A stretch of DNA of 64,000 nucleotides from Chlamydiota bacterium (GCA_012729785.1 JAAYCL010000011.1:3987-67986); one strand, 5' to 3'. Positions 42,695-52,370 are shown, numbered from the stretch's first letter. Notes: generated from the sequence alone by a model not told the origin. Numbers and translations are program-made.

Positions 42695-43714
42695 ATGGCC
42701 AAACGGATGCTGCTCCAGGGCAACGACGCGGTGGCGCTCGGCGCCGTGAAGGCGGGACTCGACTTCTTCGCGGGCTACCCGATCACCCCCGCCTCCGAGA
42801 TACTCCACAAGATCGTGGAGTTCCCGCGGCAGGTGAAGGTTCTCCAGATGGAGGACGAGATCGCCTCCATCAACGCCTGCGTCGGCGCGGCCCTCGCCGG
42901 CGCCAAGGCCATGACCGCCACCTCGGGCCCCGGCTTCTCCCTGATGCAGGAGGGGATCGGCCTCGGCCACATGGTCGAGGCGCCGCTCGTCGTCGTCAAC
43001 GTCCAGCGCGTCGGCCCCTCCACCGGCATGCCGACCTTCGGCGCGCAGGGCGACATCCTCCAGTGCCGCTGGGGGAGCCACGGCGACTATTTCCCGATCG
43101 CCCTCTACCCGAACTCGGTCGCCGAGCTCTACGCCTACACGATCCACGCCTTCAACGCCGCAGAGGAGTCGCTTTCGCCCGTCATCCTGCTGAGCGACGG
43201 CTGCATCGGACACCTGTACGAAACCGCCGAGCTCGCCGACGTGCCGCTGAAGAAGCGGGCGGCACAACCGCTCGGGAACGGCACCCGCCACTTCACCAGC
43301 CTCACGCACGCCGGCGACTACCCGCGGGCGACCTCCCCTGAGGCGCACCGAAAGCTCATCGCCTCGCTCGAGAAGAAGACCGCCGCGGTCGCCCCGCGCT
43401 ACGCCTTCTACGAGTACCTCCCCCGCGCGGGGGCCGACACCCTCCTCGTCGGCTTCGGGGGCGCCTCCCGGGCGCTCTACCATTTCAAGGACCGCTGCGC
43501 CATCTTCCGCCCGATCCGGATATTCCCGATGCTCGAGGAGCTCGCCGAGATCGCCCGCGGCTACCGGCGCGTCGTCGTCGTCGAGATGAACGCGGGGCAG
43601 TACCGGCTGCTGGTGGAGGCGCTGCTCCACCGCCCGGTCGGCTTCATCCCGCTGCTGGGCGGCGTGATGCAGATCAGCTACATCGAGGAGAGTTTGAAGC
43701 GATGCCTGTCATAG
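42695..43714 (+). CDS. korA: 2-oxoacid:ferredoxin oxidoreductase subunit alpha
   Basis: 339 residues from ATG 42695. Signature start LLQGNDAVALGAVKAGLDFFAGYPITP, then QMEDEIASI and SGPGFSLMQEGIG. Matches the KorA/VorB branch; whether it uses 2-oxoglutarate or branched 2-oxoacids cannot be told from sequence alone. TTG 42677 is an in-frame upstream alternative. The stop overlaps korB by 13 bases. Confidence 0.9.
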   Translation: MAKRMLLQGNDAVALGAVKAGLDFFAGYPITPASEILHKIVEFPRQVKVLQMEDEIASINACVGAALAGAKAMTATSGPGFSLMQEGIGLGHMVEAPLVVVNVQRVGPSTGMPTFGAQGDILQCRWGSHGDYFPIALYPNSVAELYAYTIHAFNAAEESLSPVILLSDGCIGHLYETAELADVPLKKRAAQPLGNGTRHFTSLTHAGDYPRATSPEAHRKLIASLEKKTAAVAPRYAFYEYLPRAGADTLLVGFGGASRALYHFKDRCAIFRPIRIFPMLEELAEIARGYRRVVVVEMNAGQYRLLVEALLHRPVGFIPLLGGVMQISYIEESLKRCLS

Positions 43715-44430
43715 AGTTTCTGCGGCCCGAGCGTCTGCCGACCTACTGGTGCCCCGGCTGCGGAGACGGGCTTGTCGTCAAGACGCTCGCCGCCGTCTTC
43801 GAGGAGCTCAAGATGGACGGCCGCGACACCGTGCTCGTCTCCGGCATCGGCTGCGCGGCGCGCGCCCCCGGCTACTTCCGGTTCGAGAGCGTCCACGGCC
43901 TCCACGGGCGCGCGATCCCGATCGCCGAGGGGATCAAGACGGCGAGGCCGGAGCTGAACGTCGTCGTCGTCAGCGGCGACGGGGACCTGCTCGGCATCGG
44001 CGGGAACCACCTCATCCACGCCTCCCGCCGCAACACCGACCTCACCATCGTCCTCATCGACAACCAGATCTACGGGATGACCGGCGGGCAGAAGTCGCCG
44101 ACCACCGCCGTCGGGATGAAGACGCTCACCAGCCCGGAGGGGAACACCGACCGCCCGGTGGACTGCCAGGCGCTCGTCAAGGCGCACGGGAGCTTCTACG
44201 CGCGGGCGACCACCTTCCACCTGCCGCTCCTCGCCCGGGCCCTCCGCCTGGCGCTCCTGCACCGCGGCTTCGCGCTGGTGGACGTCCGGTCGCAGTGCCC
44301 GGTGAATCTCGGCCGGCGGCTCGGCTACAAAAACGCCTACGAGATGCTGCTGCAGTACAAGAAAACCTTCAGGCCCGTCGCGGGCGAGGTCGCGATGCTC
44401 GCCCCCGACGAGGTGGGGATCACCCGATGA
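43702..44430 (+). CDS. korB: 2-oxoacid:ferredoxin oxidoreductase subunit beta
   Basis: 242 residues. Thiamine pyrophosphate motif GDGDLLGIGGNH with the terminal IDNQIYGMTGGQ; the Fe-S Cys are in YWCPGCGDG and IGCAARAP. The enzyme oxidatively decarboxylates a 2-oxoacid to its acyl-CoA with ferredoxin reduction, and can run in reverse. Overlaps both neighbours. Confidence 0.94.
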   Translation: MPVIEFLRPERLPTYWCPGCGDGLVVKTLAAVFEELKMDGRDTVLVSGIGCAARAPGYFRFESVHGLHGRAIPIAEGIKTARPELNVVVVSGDGDLLGIGGNHLIHASRRNTDLTIVLIDNQIYGMTGGQKSPTTAVGMKTLTSPEGNTDRPVDCQALVKAHGSFYARATTFHLPLLARALRLALLHRGFALVDVRSQCPVNLGRRLGYKNAYEMLLQYKKTFRPVAGEVAMLAPDEVGITR

Positions 44431-44990
44431 CCGCGCATCCGAAGCGTCCCGCCCCGGGGCCGGAGAAGACGACGCACTCGATCGTGCTCCTCGGCACGGC
44501 GGGACAGGGGATCAAGATGATGTCGCACGCCCTCGCCGCCATCCTCGCCTCCCTCGGCAAGCACGTGGCGCTCACCGTGACCTACCCCTCCTCCGTCCGC
44601 GCGGGGGTCGTCCGGGGCGACCTCACCTACTCCGACCGGCCCGTCGAGATGCCGTTCGTCGAGGAGGCGGACCTCCTCCTCCAGCTCGCCCCGGTGAAGA
44701 AGGCCGACGCGGTGAAGGCCGCCCGGGTCATCCGAGACCGCGAAATCGGGAAACTCCTCTCCGACGATTGCATCCCCGTCGATGGGGAGATCGAGGAGCG
44801 CTCCTTCAAGAAGGCCGCGCTCGACGAGTTCGGGAGCCCCCTCTTTGTCAACATGGTCGCCTTGGGGCGGCTGCTGCGGCGCCTGGGCATCGACGTCGGG
44901 AAGCTGGACCTCGCCGCCGCGCTGCCCGGGAAGCATTTCGACCAGAACGTCCGCGCCATCAACCACGGCTACTCGTTCCCCGACGACTGA
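44427..44990 (+). CDS. korC: 2-oxoacid:ferredoxin oxidoreductase subunit gamma
   Basis: 187 residues. The domain begins IVLLGTAGQGIKMMSHAL and contains VTYPSSVRAGVVRGDLTYSD, typical of the gamma (KorC) subunit. Start at ATG 44427 overlaps the korB stop (ATGA). Ends the four-gene operon. Confidence 0.92.
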   Translation: MTAHPKRPAPGPEKTTHSIVLLGTAGQGIKMMSHALAAILASLGKHVALTVTYPSSVRAGVVRGDLTYSDRPVEMPFVEEADLLLQLAPVKKADAVKAARVIRDREIGKLLSDDCIPVDGEIEERSFKKAALDEFGSPLFVNMVALGRLLRRLGIDVGKLDLAAALPGKHFDQNVRAINHGYSFPDD

Positions 44991-45025
44991 AACCCCCACG
45001 GTCTGGATCGCGGGGATGGGCCCGA

Positions 45026-45847
45026 TCACCCTTGCCGGGTCGGCAGGTGGCGGCGGTGGGCGCGAAGACGGGCGCGGATCTTCTTGACCCCGCCCATCCT
45101 CGGGTGCAGCTGGAGCGCGGCGAGGAGGGTGATCCTCGCGAGCCGTTCCTCCCCCGCACGGCAGTACCGCTCGGCGATCTTCTTGTACAGGAACGCCCGC
45201 TCCCTCCTGTTCATCTCCCCCGCCAGTTCGTCCGCGAACCCGCCGAGGGCGTAGGCGAACTGCCCTTCCGTCTCGAGCAGCTCCAGCACGAGGTTGCGCA
45301 TCCGCAGGCGGATCTCGGCCCTGAAGTGCCGGAAGTAGCGGCGCGACGCGTCCTCCCGGTAGATCTCCCGGTACTGCTCGAACGCCGCCCTCGGCCGGTG
45401 CTGGCGCTCGAGCTCCTCGGCGACGAGAAACCCGCAGTCGAGGAAGTCCCGGTACGGCATATGGGCCTTCAGGGAGAAGGCGCTCCGGGAATCCCGCATC
45501 CTCTCGTAGAGGGCGAGCCCCTCCCGGCCGCGCCCCTCGAGGAGGTCGAGGAAGACGAGCTGGCAGCAGGCGGCGGGATCGTTTCCCCTCCTCCGCAGCG
45601 ACTCCCGGTAGGCGCTCCCCCGACGAACCTCGATGCGGGAAAGGGTCCTGTCGTAGACCGCCCGCTTCTCGTCGTCGAACAGGACCTCGTAGGCCCTGAG
45701 CACCTCCTGGATGCGGTCGTGCGCCCAGCGGTTCCGGTCGGGGTGGAAGTCGGGATGGTACTTTTTCGCCATCGCACGGAAGGCGGCCTTCACCGCCTCC
45801 CGGGAGGCGGTGCGGTCGATCTCGAGCAGTTCGTAGTAGGTCGTCAT
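45026..45847 (-). CDS. DnaJ-domain protein
   Basis: 273 residues. J domain at the N-terminus: YYELLEIDRTAS, YHPDFHPDR with HPD (31-33). The rest is mostly helical, with tetratricopeptide-like character (YREIYREDASRRYFRHF), without the Gly/Phe or zinc domain of DnaJ. It would recruit a DnaK to an unknown client. ATG 45847 has no Shine-Dalgarno, but a TATACTATACGAT box ends about 20 bases upstream. Converges on korC, 35 bases apart. Confidence 0.82.
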   Translation of the reverse strand: MTTYYELLEIDRTASREAVKAAFRAMAKKYHPDFHPDRNRWAHDRIQEVLRAYEVLFDDEKRAVYDRTLSRIEVRRGSAYRESLRRRGNDPAACCQLVFLDLLEGRGREGLALYERMRDSRSAFSLKAHMPYRDFLDCGFLVAEELERQHRPRAAFEQYREIYREDASRRYFRHFRAEIRLRMRNLVLELLETEGQFAYALGGFADELAGEMNRRERAFLYKKIAERYCRAGEERLARITLLAALQLHPRMGGVKKIRARLRAHRRHLPTRQG

Positions 45848-46047
45848 GGGGCACAGGTCGATCGTATAGTATAGCGCAGCGCCTCGGCGCACGACACGCG
45901 GCAAAACCGCCCCCGCCGCCATCCCCCCGCCCGGGAGGCGGGAGCGGGGGGTCGCCTCCCCCCGGCGCCGCGCCGGAATAACTGTTGCGCCGGCGGTGCC
46001 GTTGGGGCAGAATCGCCGTGCCGGGGGCCGAGGCCCCCTCCGAGCCG

Positions 46048-47067
46048 ATGAACGCTGCAACCGGCGGGGCGCGCCCCCGCGTCACGGTCGTCATCCCCTC
46101 CTACAACGGGGAGAGACTCCTCCCGGGCTGCCTGGATGCGCTCGCCCGGCAGGAGTACCGTTCGTTTCGCACGGTCGTCGTGGACAACGGATCCACGGAC
46201 AACTCGCCCGGCCTCCTCGCCGCGCGGTACCCTTCCGTCCTCGTCATCCAGATGGGCCGCAACGCGGGGTTCGCCGCGGCGGTGAACGCGGGGATCCGCC
46301 GCGCGGAGACCGAATTCGTCTCCCTCCTCAACAACGACACCGCGGCGGACCCGGGCTGGCTCGGCGCGCTCGTCGGCGCCCTCGACGCCCATCCGGCGTT
46401 CGCCTTCTGCGCGTCGAAGATGGTCGACTTCTACGACCCCCGGATCATCGACAGCGCCGGGAACTGCCTCGCCTCGAACGGGCGCTCCGTCCCGCGCGCG
46501 TTCCTCGAGGAGGATCGCGGCCGTTACGACAAGTATGCGGAGGTCTTCGGCGCGTGCGCGGGGGCGGCGCTCTACCGCCGCTCCCTCTTCGACCGGACGG
46601 GGCTCTTCGACGAGCGGTTCGTCTCCTACAAGGAGGACGTGGACCTCGACTTCAGGGCGCAGCTCGCCGACCTCCGCTGCCTCTATGTCCCCTCCGCCGT
46701 CTGCCGGCATATCGGGGGGGCGACCAGCGGGCGCCGGAAGAGCGACCTCGCGGTGCGACTGGGCACGCGGAACGGGATCGCGCTCTTCGTCAAGAACATG
46801 CCCGCGGCCCTGCTCTTCCGCACGGTCCCGAGGCTGCTCCTCGACCTCGCCTTCCAGCTCGCCCACCAGACGCTCGGGGGAGGGCAGGCGGTTCCGCTGC
46901 TCCGCGGCCTCCTCGGCGGGGCGGCGATGGTGCCGCACGCCCTGCGCGAACGCAAGAGGATCCAGCGGCGGGCGACGCCGGACCTCCCGCGCCTGCGGCG
47001 GCTGCTGCGGGAGGGGGACGAGGAGGTCAAACGCCATCGCGCCCGGTGCCGCCGGGGCGGGGGATGA
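46048..47067 (+). CDS. Glycosyltransferase family 2
   Basis: 339 residues. GT-A fold: VVIPSYNGERLLPGCLDAL, VVDNGSTDNSP, NNDTAADPGWL and FDERFVSYKEDVDLDFRA. The C-terminal third is basic and helical. Resembles rhamnosyl or other surface-polysaccharide transferases. The ATG at 46048 was chosen as the first good Met before the catalytic core. It opens the glycan locus. Confidence 0.88.
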   Translation: MNAATGGARPRVTVVIPSYNGERLLPGCLDALARQEYRSFRTVVVDNGSTDNSPGLLAARYPSVLVIQMGRNAGFAAAVNAGIRRAETEFVSLLNNDTAADPGWLGALVGALDAHPAFAFCASKMVDFYDPRIIDSAGNCLASNGRSVPRAFLEEDRGRYDKYAEVFGACAGAALYRRSLFDRTGLFDERFVSYKEDVDLDFRAQLADLRCLYVPSAVCRHIGGATSGRRKSDLAVRLGTRNGIALFVKNMPAALLFRTVPRLLLDLAFQLAHQTLGGGQAVPLLRGLLGGAAMVPHALRERKRIQRRATPDLPRLRRLLREGDEEVKRHRARCRRGGG

Positions 47068-47118
47068 ACCGCGCGCGGAGCGCGGGGACGCCGACAGGGC
47101 TCGAACCGCGCAGGTCGT

Positions 47119-48276
47119 TCAGACCGGCCCCGCCGCTAAGGACTCCTCCTCGGGCATCCGGCCGCGCGGCCGGTAGCTGCTGGCGCAGCAGCCCGCGCAC
47201 GCCGGGAAGATCCGGCGTTCCTTCAGCCGTCTCCTGAACCGCGCCTGGTCCGGCCCGTTCCAGACGTCGCGCGGGCGTCTCCTCCTGATGTTCCCCAGCG
47301 ACAGGAACGGGCACGAGCTCATCTCGCCGTAAGCGGAGATGCCGAGCATGCGCCACGGGGTGAAGCAGCGGTACTCCGCGAGATTCGAACGGTCGTCGTA
47401 GTAGCGCACGATCTCCTCGGGCGTCACGCCGAACGGCGAGAAGCGCACCTGCGCCCCGCCCCCGCGCGCCTCCTCCGCGACCAGCCGCAGCTGGGCGCGG
47501 AGGAGTTTCGGGTCGATGCGCATCCGGGTTCCCGCAACCGCCTCGTGCCCGGGGAATTCGACGGTCGGGATGCGGCTGCCGAAGTCCGCGCTGTTCATGA
47601 CGGTGAAGTTGCAGTAGTCCGCCCCGACGTCCCTCGCCGCCCGGTACGTCTCCGCGAGATGCGGCGCGTTCCGGTCGGTGATGACGCAGGTCGCGTGGAT
47701 GTGCGGAAACGCGGCGCAGCGCCTCGCGCGCAGCGCGCGCAGCCGCCCGATCCCCGCGCAGGCGAGCGCGTGCGCCCCCTTCCTGCCGACGATCTCGTCG
47801 TGGACGCTGGCGGGGCCGTGCAGGGAGACGCCGACGGCGAAGAGCCCGCCGCCCCCGACCCACCGCAGCCGGTTCTCGAAGAGGAACGCGGCGGCCGCGT
47901 CGTCGAGGAGCGTGCCGTTGGTGATGACGTGGAGCTTGTTCCGCGGGGCGAGGGCGGCGAAGATCGCGGGAAGGTCCTTCCTGAGGAGCGGCTCGCCGCC
48001 GGTAAAGGTCACGACCGCGGTGCGCGGGAACGACTGCACGAACTCCAGGACCTCCGCCGCCGAGAGTTCCTCCCCCCTCCTCCCCTCCAGCCCGCCCTTC
48101 TCGAGGAGCGGGAGGAACTGGCACATCCGGCAACGGAGGTTGCAGCGGTAGGTGAGCTCGACGAAGAGGTGGAGCGGCGGGAACGCGAAGCCGGGGCGCA
48201 GACGGTACGGCGCGAGCGTGTAGAGCGAGCTCAAGGCGTCGTAGCAGCGGGCGAGGTTCAGCGGCGGCCTCTTCAC
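47119..48276 (-). CDS. Radical SAM protein with SPASM-like C-terminus
   Basis: 385 residues. Cluster motif CNLRCRMC (Cys45, Cys49, Cys52). Later, RCFTPWRMLGI, SSCPF and CAGCCAS near the end give extra Cys for an auxiliary cluster of SPASM/twitch type. The start GTG 48276 overlaps the stop of the DUF2723 gene (GTGA), so both are made together. Substrate unknown; peptide or sugar modification is possible in this glycan context. Confidence 0.85.
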   Translation of the reverse strand: MKRPPLNLARCYDALSSLYTLAPYRLRPGFAFPPLHLFVELTYRCNLRCRMCQFLPLLEKGGLEGRRGEELSAAEVLEFVQSFPRTAVVTFTGGEPLLRKDLPAIFAALAPRNKLHVITNGTLLDDAAAAFLFENRLRWVGGGGLFAVGVSLHGPASVHDEIVGRKGAHALACAGIGRLRALRARRCAAFPHIHATCVITDRNAPHLAETYRAARDVGADYCNFTVMNSADFGSRIPTVEFPGHEAVAGTRMRIDPKLLRAQLRLVAEEARGGGAQVRFSPFGVTPEEIVRYYDDRSNLAEYRCFTPWRMLGISAYGEMSSCPFLSLGNIRRRRPRDVWNGPDQARFRRRLKERRIFPACAGCCASSYRPRGRMPEEESLAAGPV

Positions 48277-50261
48277 CGGGCGCCCTCCGGGATGAGCTCG
48301 TAGACGGCGGCGTCGTTCATCCCGCTCAGGTCGCCGCACGAGTAGCGCAGGCGCTCCTCGACCTCGCCGGTCGACGGATCCACGATCGCCACGTTCACCC
48401 CGCGGTCCCCGCCCCCGACCGACCTGCCATCCACGCGGATCCGGCTCCGGTCGCCGCGGCCGAGCGGCGCGCTCTCGATCTCGATCGACGCGGGCGAGAC
48501 GATCCCGCTGTCGCCGACCGGGGCGCCCATGGCGAGGCGGATCCGCGCCACGCCGAAGCGGTGCACGACGATGCCGCGCGGCGCCCCCCGGACCGGCACC
48601 ACCGCCGCGGCGGTGCTCCAGCCCCACCGCATCCCGCCCGCGCTGCGGGGCTTGAGGCCGAGGGAGAGGAGGAAGTCGTACGCCGCGTCGTTGCAGACGG
48701 GCATCCCCTCGTCCTTCGCCGAGACGAGCAGGAGGCGCCCCTCCGCGCGTTTCCGGAGGGCGTCGAGCGCGGCGCTCTCCTGGAACAGCAGCGGCTCGAG
48801 CCGCTCCCCCGCCCTGCGGAACCGTGCGATGCGCGGGTCGAACGACGACTGCGCGTGGAACAGGATGCGAAGCGGCGGCGCGGGCGCCGCCGCCGGCCGG
48901 TAGACGAGGAAGTCTATCCCCCTCCCCCGCCGGTACTCCGGAACCCTCCCGGGCTCCCAGTTGTTCAGGATGAACACCGGGTCGTCGCCTCGCGCCCCCT
49001 CGCCGAGGATCTTGTACAGGTACGCCTCGGTCCACTGGTAGTTCGGCGAGAGGAGCAGCCCTCCCGCGGGGATGACCTCCAGCGCCTTCGAGGTGAACTC
49101 GTCGTAGTGCCTGACGCGGCTCAGGTCCGCGCCTGGCCAGTCCCGCGCCGCGGGGATTGCGATCAGGGCAACGGCGGCGCACGCGCAGACGGCGAGGAGC
49201 GCCCGCCCCGCGGCCCCCCGGTTCCGCGCGATCTCCGCGACGAGCGGCACGGAGCAGCCGGCGAGGACGGCCGCCGTCAGGCAGGAGGGGACGAAGTAGA
49301 CCGGGGTCTCGACCGTCACGGACGGGAGCGACAGGAAGAGCTGCCCCGCCCAGAGGGCGGCGAGGGCGGCGAGGAACCTCGGGTGGAGGCGGCCAAGCCA
49401 CACGGCGCCCGCCGCGGCCAGGACCGCCCCCGCGACGCCGAACTGGCTCCGCATGACGGAGAGATAGAGGCGCAGGTGCACGGTGAGTATCGTGCCCAGC
49501 GGCGCGGGGAAGTAGTTCGCCGTGTACCGTCCGCCGAGCGCGTAGCGGACGAGCCCGGCGAGGCCGTCCACACGCCCCTCGAGGTAGACGGGGTCGCCGC
49601 GCGACCAGGCGTAGATGAGGAGGTACTGCGCGGCCCCCGCCGCGGCGATCGCCGCCATCGGGAGCAGGTCGCCCCTCCGGAGCGACGGCCGGCCCTTCCC
49701 GGGCCACGCGGCCACGGCGAACGCCGGGAGGAACGCCAGGAGGGACGGGTGGTTGCCGAGCCCCGCGCAGAAGAACGCCCACGACAGGTACAGGAAACGG
49801 CGGCGGGGCCGGCGCAGCCACGCGGCGAGGAAGAGCAGCGCGGCGGAGAGCAGGAGGGTGTTGAGCGTGTACACCTCCGGGATGAGCGCCGACGACCAGA
49901 AGAGCGGGATCGTGCCGAGCAGCCCCGCCGAGAGGAGCCCGGCGAGCGTCCAGCCGGTGAGGAGGGAAACCAGCAAAGAGACCAGCGCGAGCGTCGCCGC
50001 GCCGCAGGCGGCGGAGATGAAGCTCACGCGCGCCGCGAGCATGCCCACGGGCAGTTGCGAGACGAGCCGGTTGATCGCCAGATACAGCGGGAACCCGGTC
50101 GGGTGCGGGAGCCCGCGGATCTTTCCGACGAACTGGAACTTCGAGCTGTCGCCGTACCCCCCGACGCACGGGAGCATCGTGCGGCCGTAGACGACGAGGA
50201 AAAGCGCCAGGACCGCCGCCGCGACCGCCAGGTTCCGCCTGGAGGGAGAAGGGACGCGCAT
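48273..50261 (-). CDS. DUF2723 membrane protein with C-terminal ILEI-like domain
   Basis: 662 residues. DUF2723 signature near the start: GYGDSSKFQFVGK then HPTGFPLYLA, and about 10 transmembrane helices to residue 370. DUF2723 proteins resemble O-mannosyltransferases. A soluble C-terminal part (about 370-662) ends in a beta domain with DRGVNVAIVDPSTGEV, like the interleukin-like EMT inducer (ILEI/FAM3) fold also found in bacterial glycan proteins. ATG 50261. It is coupled to the radical SAM gene downstream. Confidence 0.83.
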   Translation of the reverse strand: MRVPSPSRRNLAVAAAVLALFLVVYGRTMLPCVGGYGDSSKFQFVGKIRGLPHPTGFPLYLAINRLVSQLPVGMLAARVSFISAACGAATLALVSLLVSLLTGWTLAGLLSAGLLGTIPLFWSSALIPEVYTLNTLLLSAALLFLAAWLRRPRRRFLYLSWAFFCAGLGNHPSLLAFLPAFAVAAWPGKGRPSLRRGDLLPMAAIAAAGAAQYLLIYAWSRGDPVYLEGRVDGLAGLVRYALGGRYTANYFPAPLGTILTVHLRLYLSVMRSQFGVAGAVLAAAGAVWLGRLHPRFLAALAALWAGQLFLSLPSVTVETPVYFVPSCLTAAVLAGCSVPLVAEIARNRGAAGRALLAVCACAAVALIAIPAARDWPGADLSRVRHYDEFTSKALEVIPAGGLLLSPNYQWTEAYLYKILGEGARGDDPVFILNNWEPGRVPEYRRGRGIDFLVYRPAAAPAPPLRILFHAQSSFDPRIARFRRAGERLEPLLFQESAALDALRKRAEGRLLLVSAKDEGMPVCNDAAYDFLLSLGLKPRSAGGMRWGWSTAAAVVPVRGAPRGIVVHRFGVARIRLAMGAPVGDSGIVSPASIEIESAPLGRGDRSRIRVDGRSVGGGDRGVNVAIVDPSTGEVEERLRYSCGDLSGMNDAAVYELIPEGAR

Positions 50262-50388
50262 TGCCGCCTCTCGAGCCCCGGCCGTACCGGGGGATCACAT
50301 TCTACACGATGCCCCCCGCCGCCTCAAGCACGGGGGCGTTGCCAACGGCGGATCCGCGCGACCCCGCGGCCCGCCCGCCCTTTTCCGA

Positions 50389-50417
50389 TTGCCGCCGAGG
50401 GCGCCCTGTACTATCAT
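50389..50417 (+). promoter_or_regulatory. Promoter of the dolichyl-phosphate mannosyltransferase-like gene
   Basis: TTGCCG (50389-50394), 17-base spacer, TATCAT (50412-50417). It lies 26 bases upstream of the ATG at 50443. Confidence 0.7.
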
Positions 50418-50442
50418 TCAACCGGTGCGCGGAGCCCGCACG

Positions 50443-51390
50443 ATGGACCAGCCGAGATTGTCCGTGGTCATCCCCCTCCACGACGACGCAGGGATCGTCG
50501 GGGAATGCCTGGCATCCGTGCGCGCGGTCCTCGACGCCTCCTTCCCGGGCGCCTACGAGCTCGTCTTCGTGGACGACGGCAGCGCCGACGGCACCGCGGC
50601 CGCGCTCCTCTCCCGCGCCGAAAACGATCCGCGCGTGAAACTCGTCGAGCTCGACCGCAACTACGGGCAGCACGCCGCCCTCTGCGCGGGCCTGGAGGCC
50701 TCCTCCGGCGACGTCATCGTCACGCTCGACTCCGATCTCCAGATCGGCCCCGAGGCGATCCCGCTCCTCGCCGCGAAGCTGGCCGAGGGGCACGACCTCG
50801 TGAGCGGGGTGCGCCTCGGCCGCACCGACTCGTTGTTCCTCCGTACCCTCCCGTCGCGCCTGTTCAATCTCCTCGTCGTTCATATGACCGGCGTCCGGCT
50901 CCGCGACTGGGGCTGTCCCGCGGTCGCCCTGTCGAGGCCTCTCGCGACGCAGGTCCTCCGCTACGGCGAGATGCGCCGGTTCCTCAAGCCGCTCGGCGTG
51001 ATGCTCGCCCGCTCCACCGCCGAGGTCGAGCTCCGGCACCGCCCCCGCATCGGCGGGCGCTCCGGCTACTCGTTCGCCGACCTGTTCGAGCTCGCCCTCG
51101 ACTTCGTCACCAACTTCAGCCGCCGCCCGTTCCAGAAGGTCAGCCTCGCCGGGACCGCGCTCGTCGCGTTCGGCCTCGTCACGGGCGCCGCCTACACCCT
51201 GCTCCGCCTCCTCCTCGGCGTCTCGCCCGGCAACCGCGTGCAGGCGCTCGTCTTCCTCTCCCTCGTGCTGGGCCTCCAGCTCGCGGTCCTGGGCTTCCTC
51301 GGGGAGTTCATCATCCGCATCTACCGCCGCCAGAACAATCTCCCCTTCTACACCGTCCGGGCGGTCCGCGGGGGAAAGGGGGGGACGTGA
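50443..51390 (+). CDS. Polyprenyl-phosphate glycosyltransferase (DPM1/ArnC-like GT2)
   Basis: 315 residues. GT-A motifs: VVIPLHDDAGIVGECL, FVDDGSADGT, DRNYGQHAALCAGL and DSDLQIGPEAI. Two C-terminal transmembrane helices (about 238-290) anchor it. It loads a sugar onto polyprenyl phosphate, which could feed the DUF2723 or ArnT-like transferases. Its stop overlaps the acetyltransferase start (GTGA). Confidence 0.9.
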   Translation: MDQPRLSVVIPLHDDAGIVGECLASVRAVLDASFPGAYELVFVDDGSADGTAAALLSRAENDPRVKLVELDRNYGQHAALCAGLEASSGDVIVTLDSDLQIGPEAIPLLAAKLAEGHDLVSGVRLGRTDSLFLRTLPSRLFNLLVVHMTGVRLRDWGCPAVALSRPLATQVLRYGEMRRFLKPLGVMLARSTAEVELRHRPRIGGRSGYSFADLFELALDFVTNFSRRPFQKVSLAGTALVAFGLVTGAAYTLLRLLLGVSPGNRVQALVFLSLVLGLQLAVLGFLGEFIIRIYRRQNNLPFYTVRAVRGGKGGT

Positions 51391-52349
51391 TCAGGGACTA
51401 CCGCCCGGGCGACGAGGAGGCCGTCGGCGCGCTGTTCGCCGCGTACCCGTACGGCGACCTGCGCCGGTACCGCCTCGTCAACCGGGAGAAGCAGGCCGCC
51501 TACCTCCGGCACAAGCTCTCCTCCTGCCTCAAGGACGGCCGGGTTTTGGTGGCGGAGGCGGGCGGCGCGGTGCGCGCCCTCGCCGCCTTCAGACCGCTGC
51601 CGTGGGATTCCTCCATCTTCGGCATCTCGATGGGGCAGGCGCCCCTCTTCGTCCACGACGCAGGCGAGGGCGTCCGCGCGGAGATCGGACAGCTCGCCGG
51701 GGCGCTGCGGGACGCCTGCCGCGCCGGGGGCGTCGTCCACCTCAACGTCAGGGCCGACGCGGACGATCTGGCCCTGATGCAGTGCCTCGAGGGGAACGGC
51801 TTCTACCTCGCGGACACGATCGTCACCTACATCTTCATCCCGCGCCGCCAGCAGCTCGGGCACGGCAAGTACCTGTTCAAGACGCGCCTCTACGAGCCCC
51901 GGGACCACGACGCCGTCCTCGCGGTCGCCGCCGCGGCGTACCGGAACTTCATCGGCCGCTACCACGCCGACCCGCACCTGCCGCGCGAGCTGTGCGACCG
52001 CCTCTACCAGGCCTGGGCGCGCCAGCTCCTCGACGGCGGGATCGCCGAGACGATCATCGTGGCGGAGCGGAAGGGCACGGTGGTCGGCTTCCTCGGCTAC
52101 CGGCTCAAGAGGGACATCCTCGAGGCGACCGGCGTGCGGTGCGTGGGCGGCGGGCTCGGCGGCTGCACGCCGGAAGGGTTCGGGGCGTACACCGCCATCA
52201 TCGAGGAGGCGATGCGGGAGGGGATGCACCGCTACGACATGCAGGACTTCGAGACGCAGCTCAACAACGTCAACATCGTCCGCATCTACCAGAAGCTCAA
52301 CTTCGAGTACGCCCGCGCCAAACACACCTTCCACGCCTGGCTCGGCTGA
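51387..52349 (+). CDS. GNAT acetyltransferase, WecD-like, two-domain
   Basis: 320 residues. Begins at GTG 51387 (overlaps the stop of the upstream gene). Two GNAT-like halves: the first resembles WecD (PLPWDSSIFGISMG), the second holds the acetyl-CoA loop (VRCVGGGLGGCTP). WecD acetylates dTDP-fucosamine; here the acceptor would be an amino sugar, fitting the DegT aminotransferase beside it. Confidence 0.83.
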   Translation: MIRDYRPGDEEAVGALFAAYPYGDLRRYRLVNREKQAAYLRHKLSSCLKDGRVLVAEAGGAVRALAAFRPLPWDSSIFGISMGQAPLFVHDAGEGVRAEIGQLAGALRDACRAGGVVHLNVRADADDLALMQCLEGNGFYLADTIVTYIFIPRRQQLGHGKYLFKTRLYEPRDHDAVLAVAAAAYRNFIGRYHADPHLPRELCDRLYQAWARQLLDGGIAETIIVAERKGTVVGFLGYRLKRDILEATGVRCVGGGLGGCTPEGFGAYTAIIEEAMREGMHRYDMQDFETQLNNVNIVRIYQKLNFEYARAKHTFHAWLG

Positions 52350-52370
52350 GACGGGGGCGCGCCGCCGCCG

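Noticed and set aside
48561-52349. A 3.8-kb plus-strand open frame joining several genes
   Set aside because: Only the end (51387-52349) is the real GNAT gene; the rest lies antisense to DUF2723 or in the wrong frame of the DPM1-like gene.
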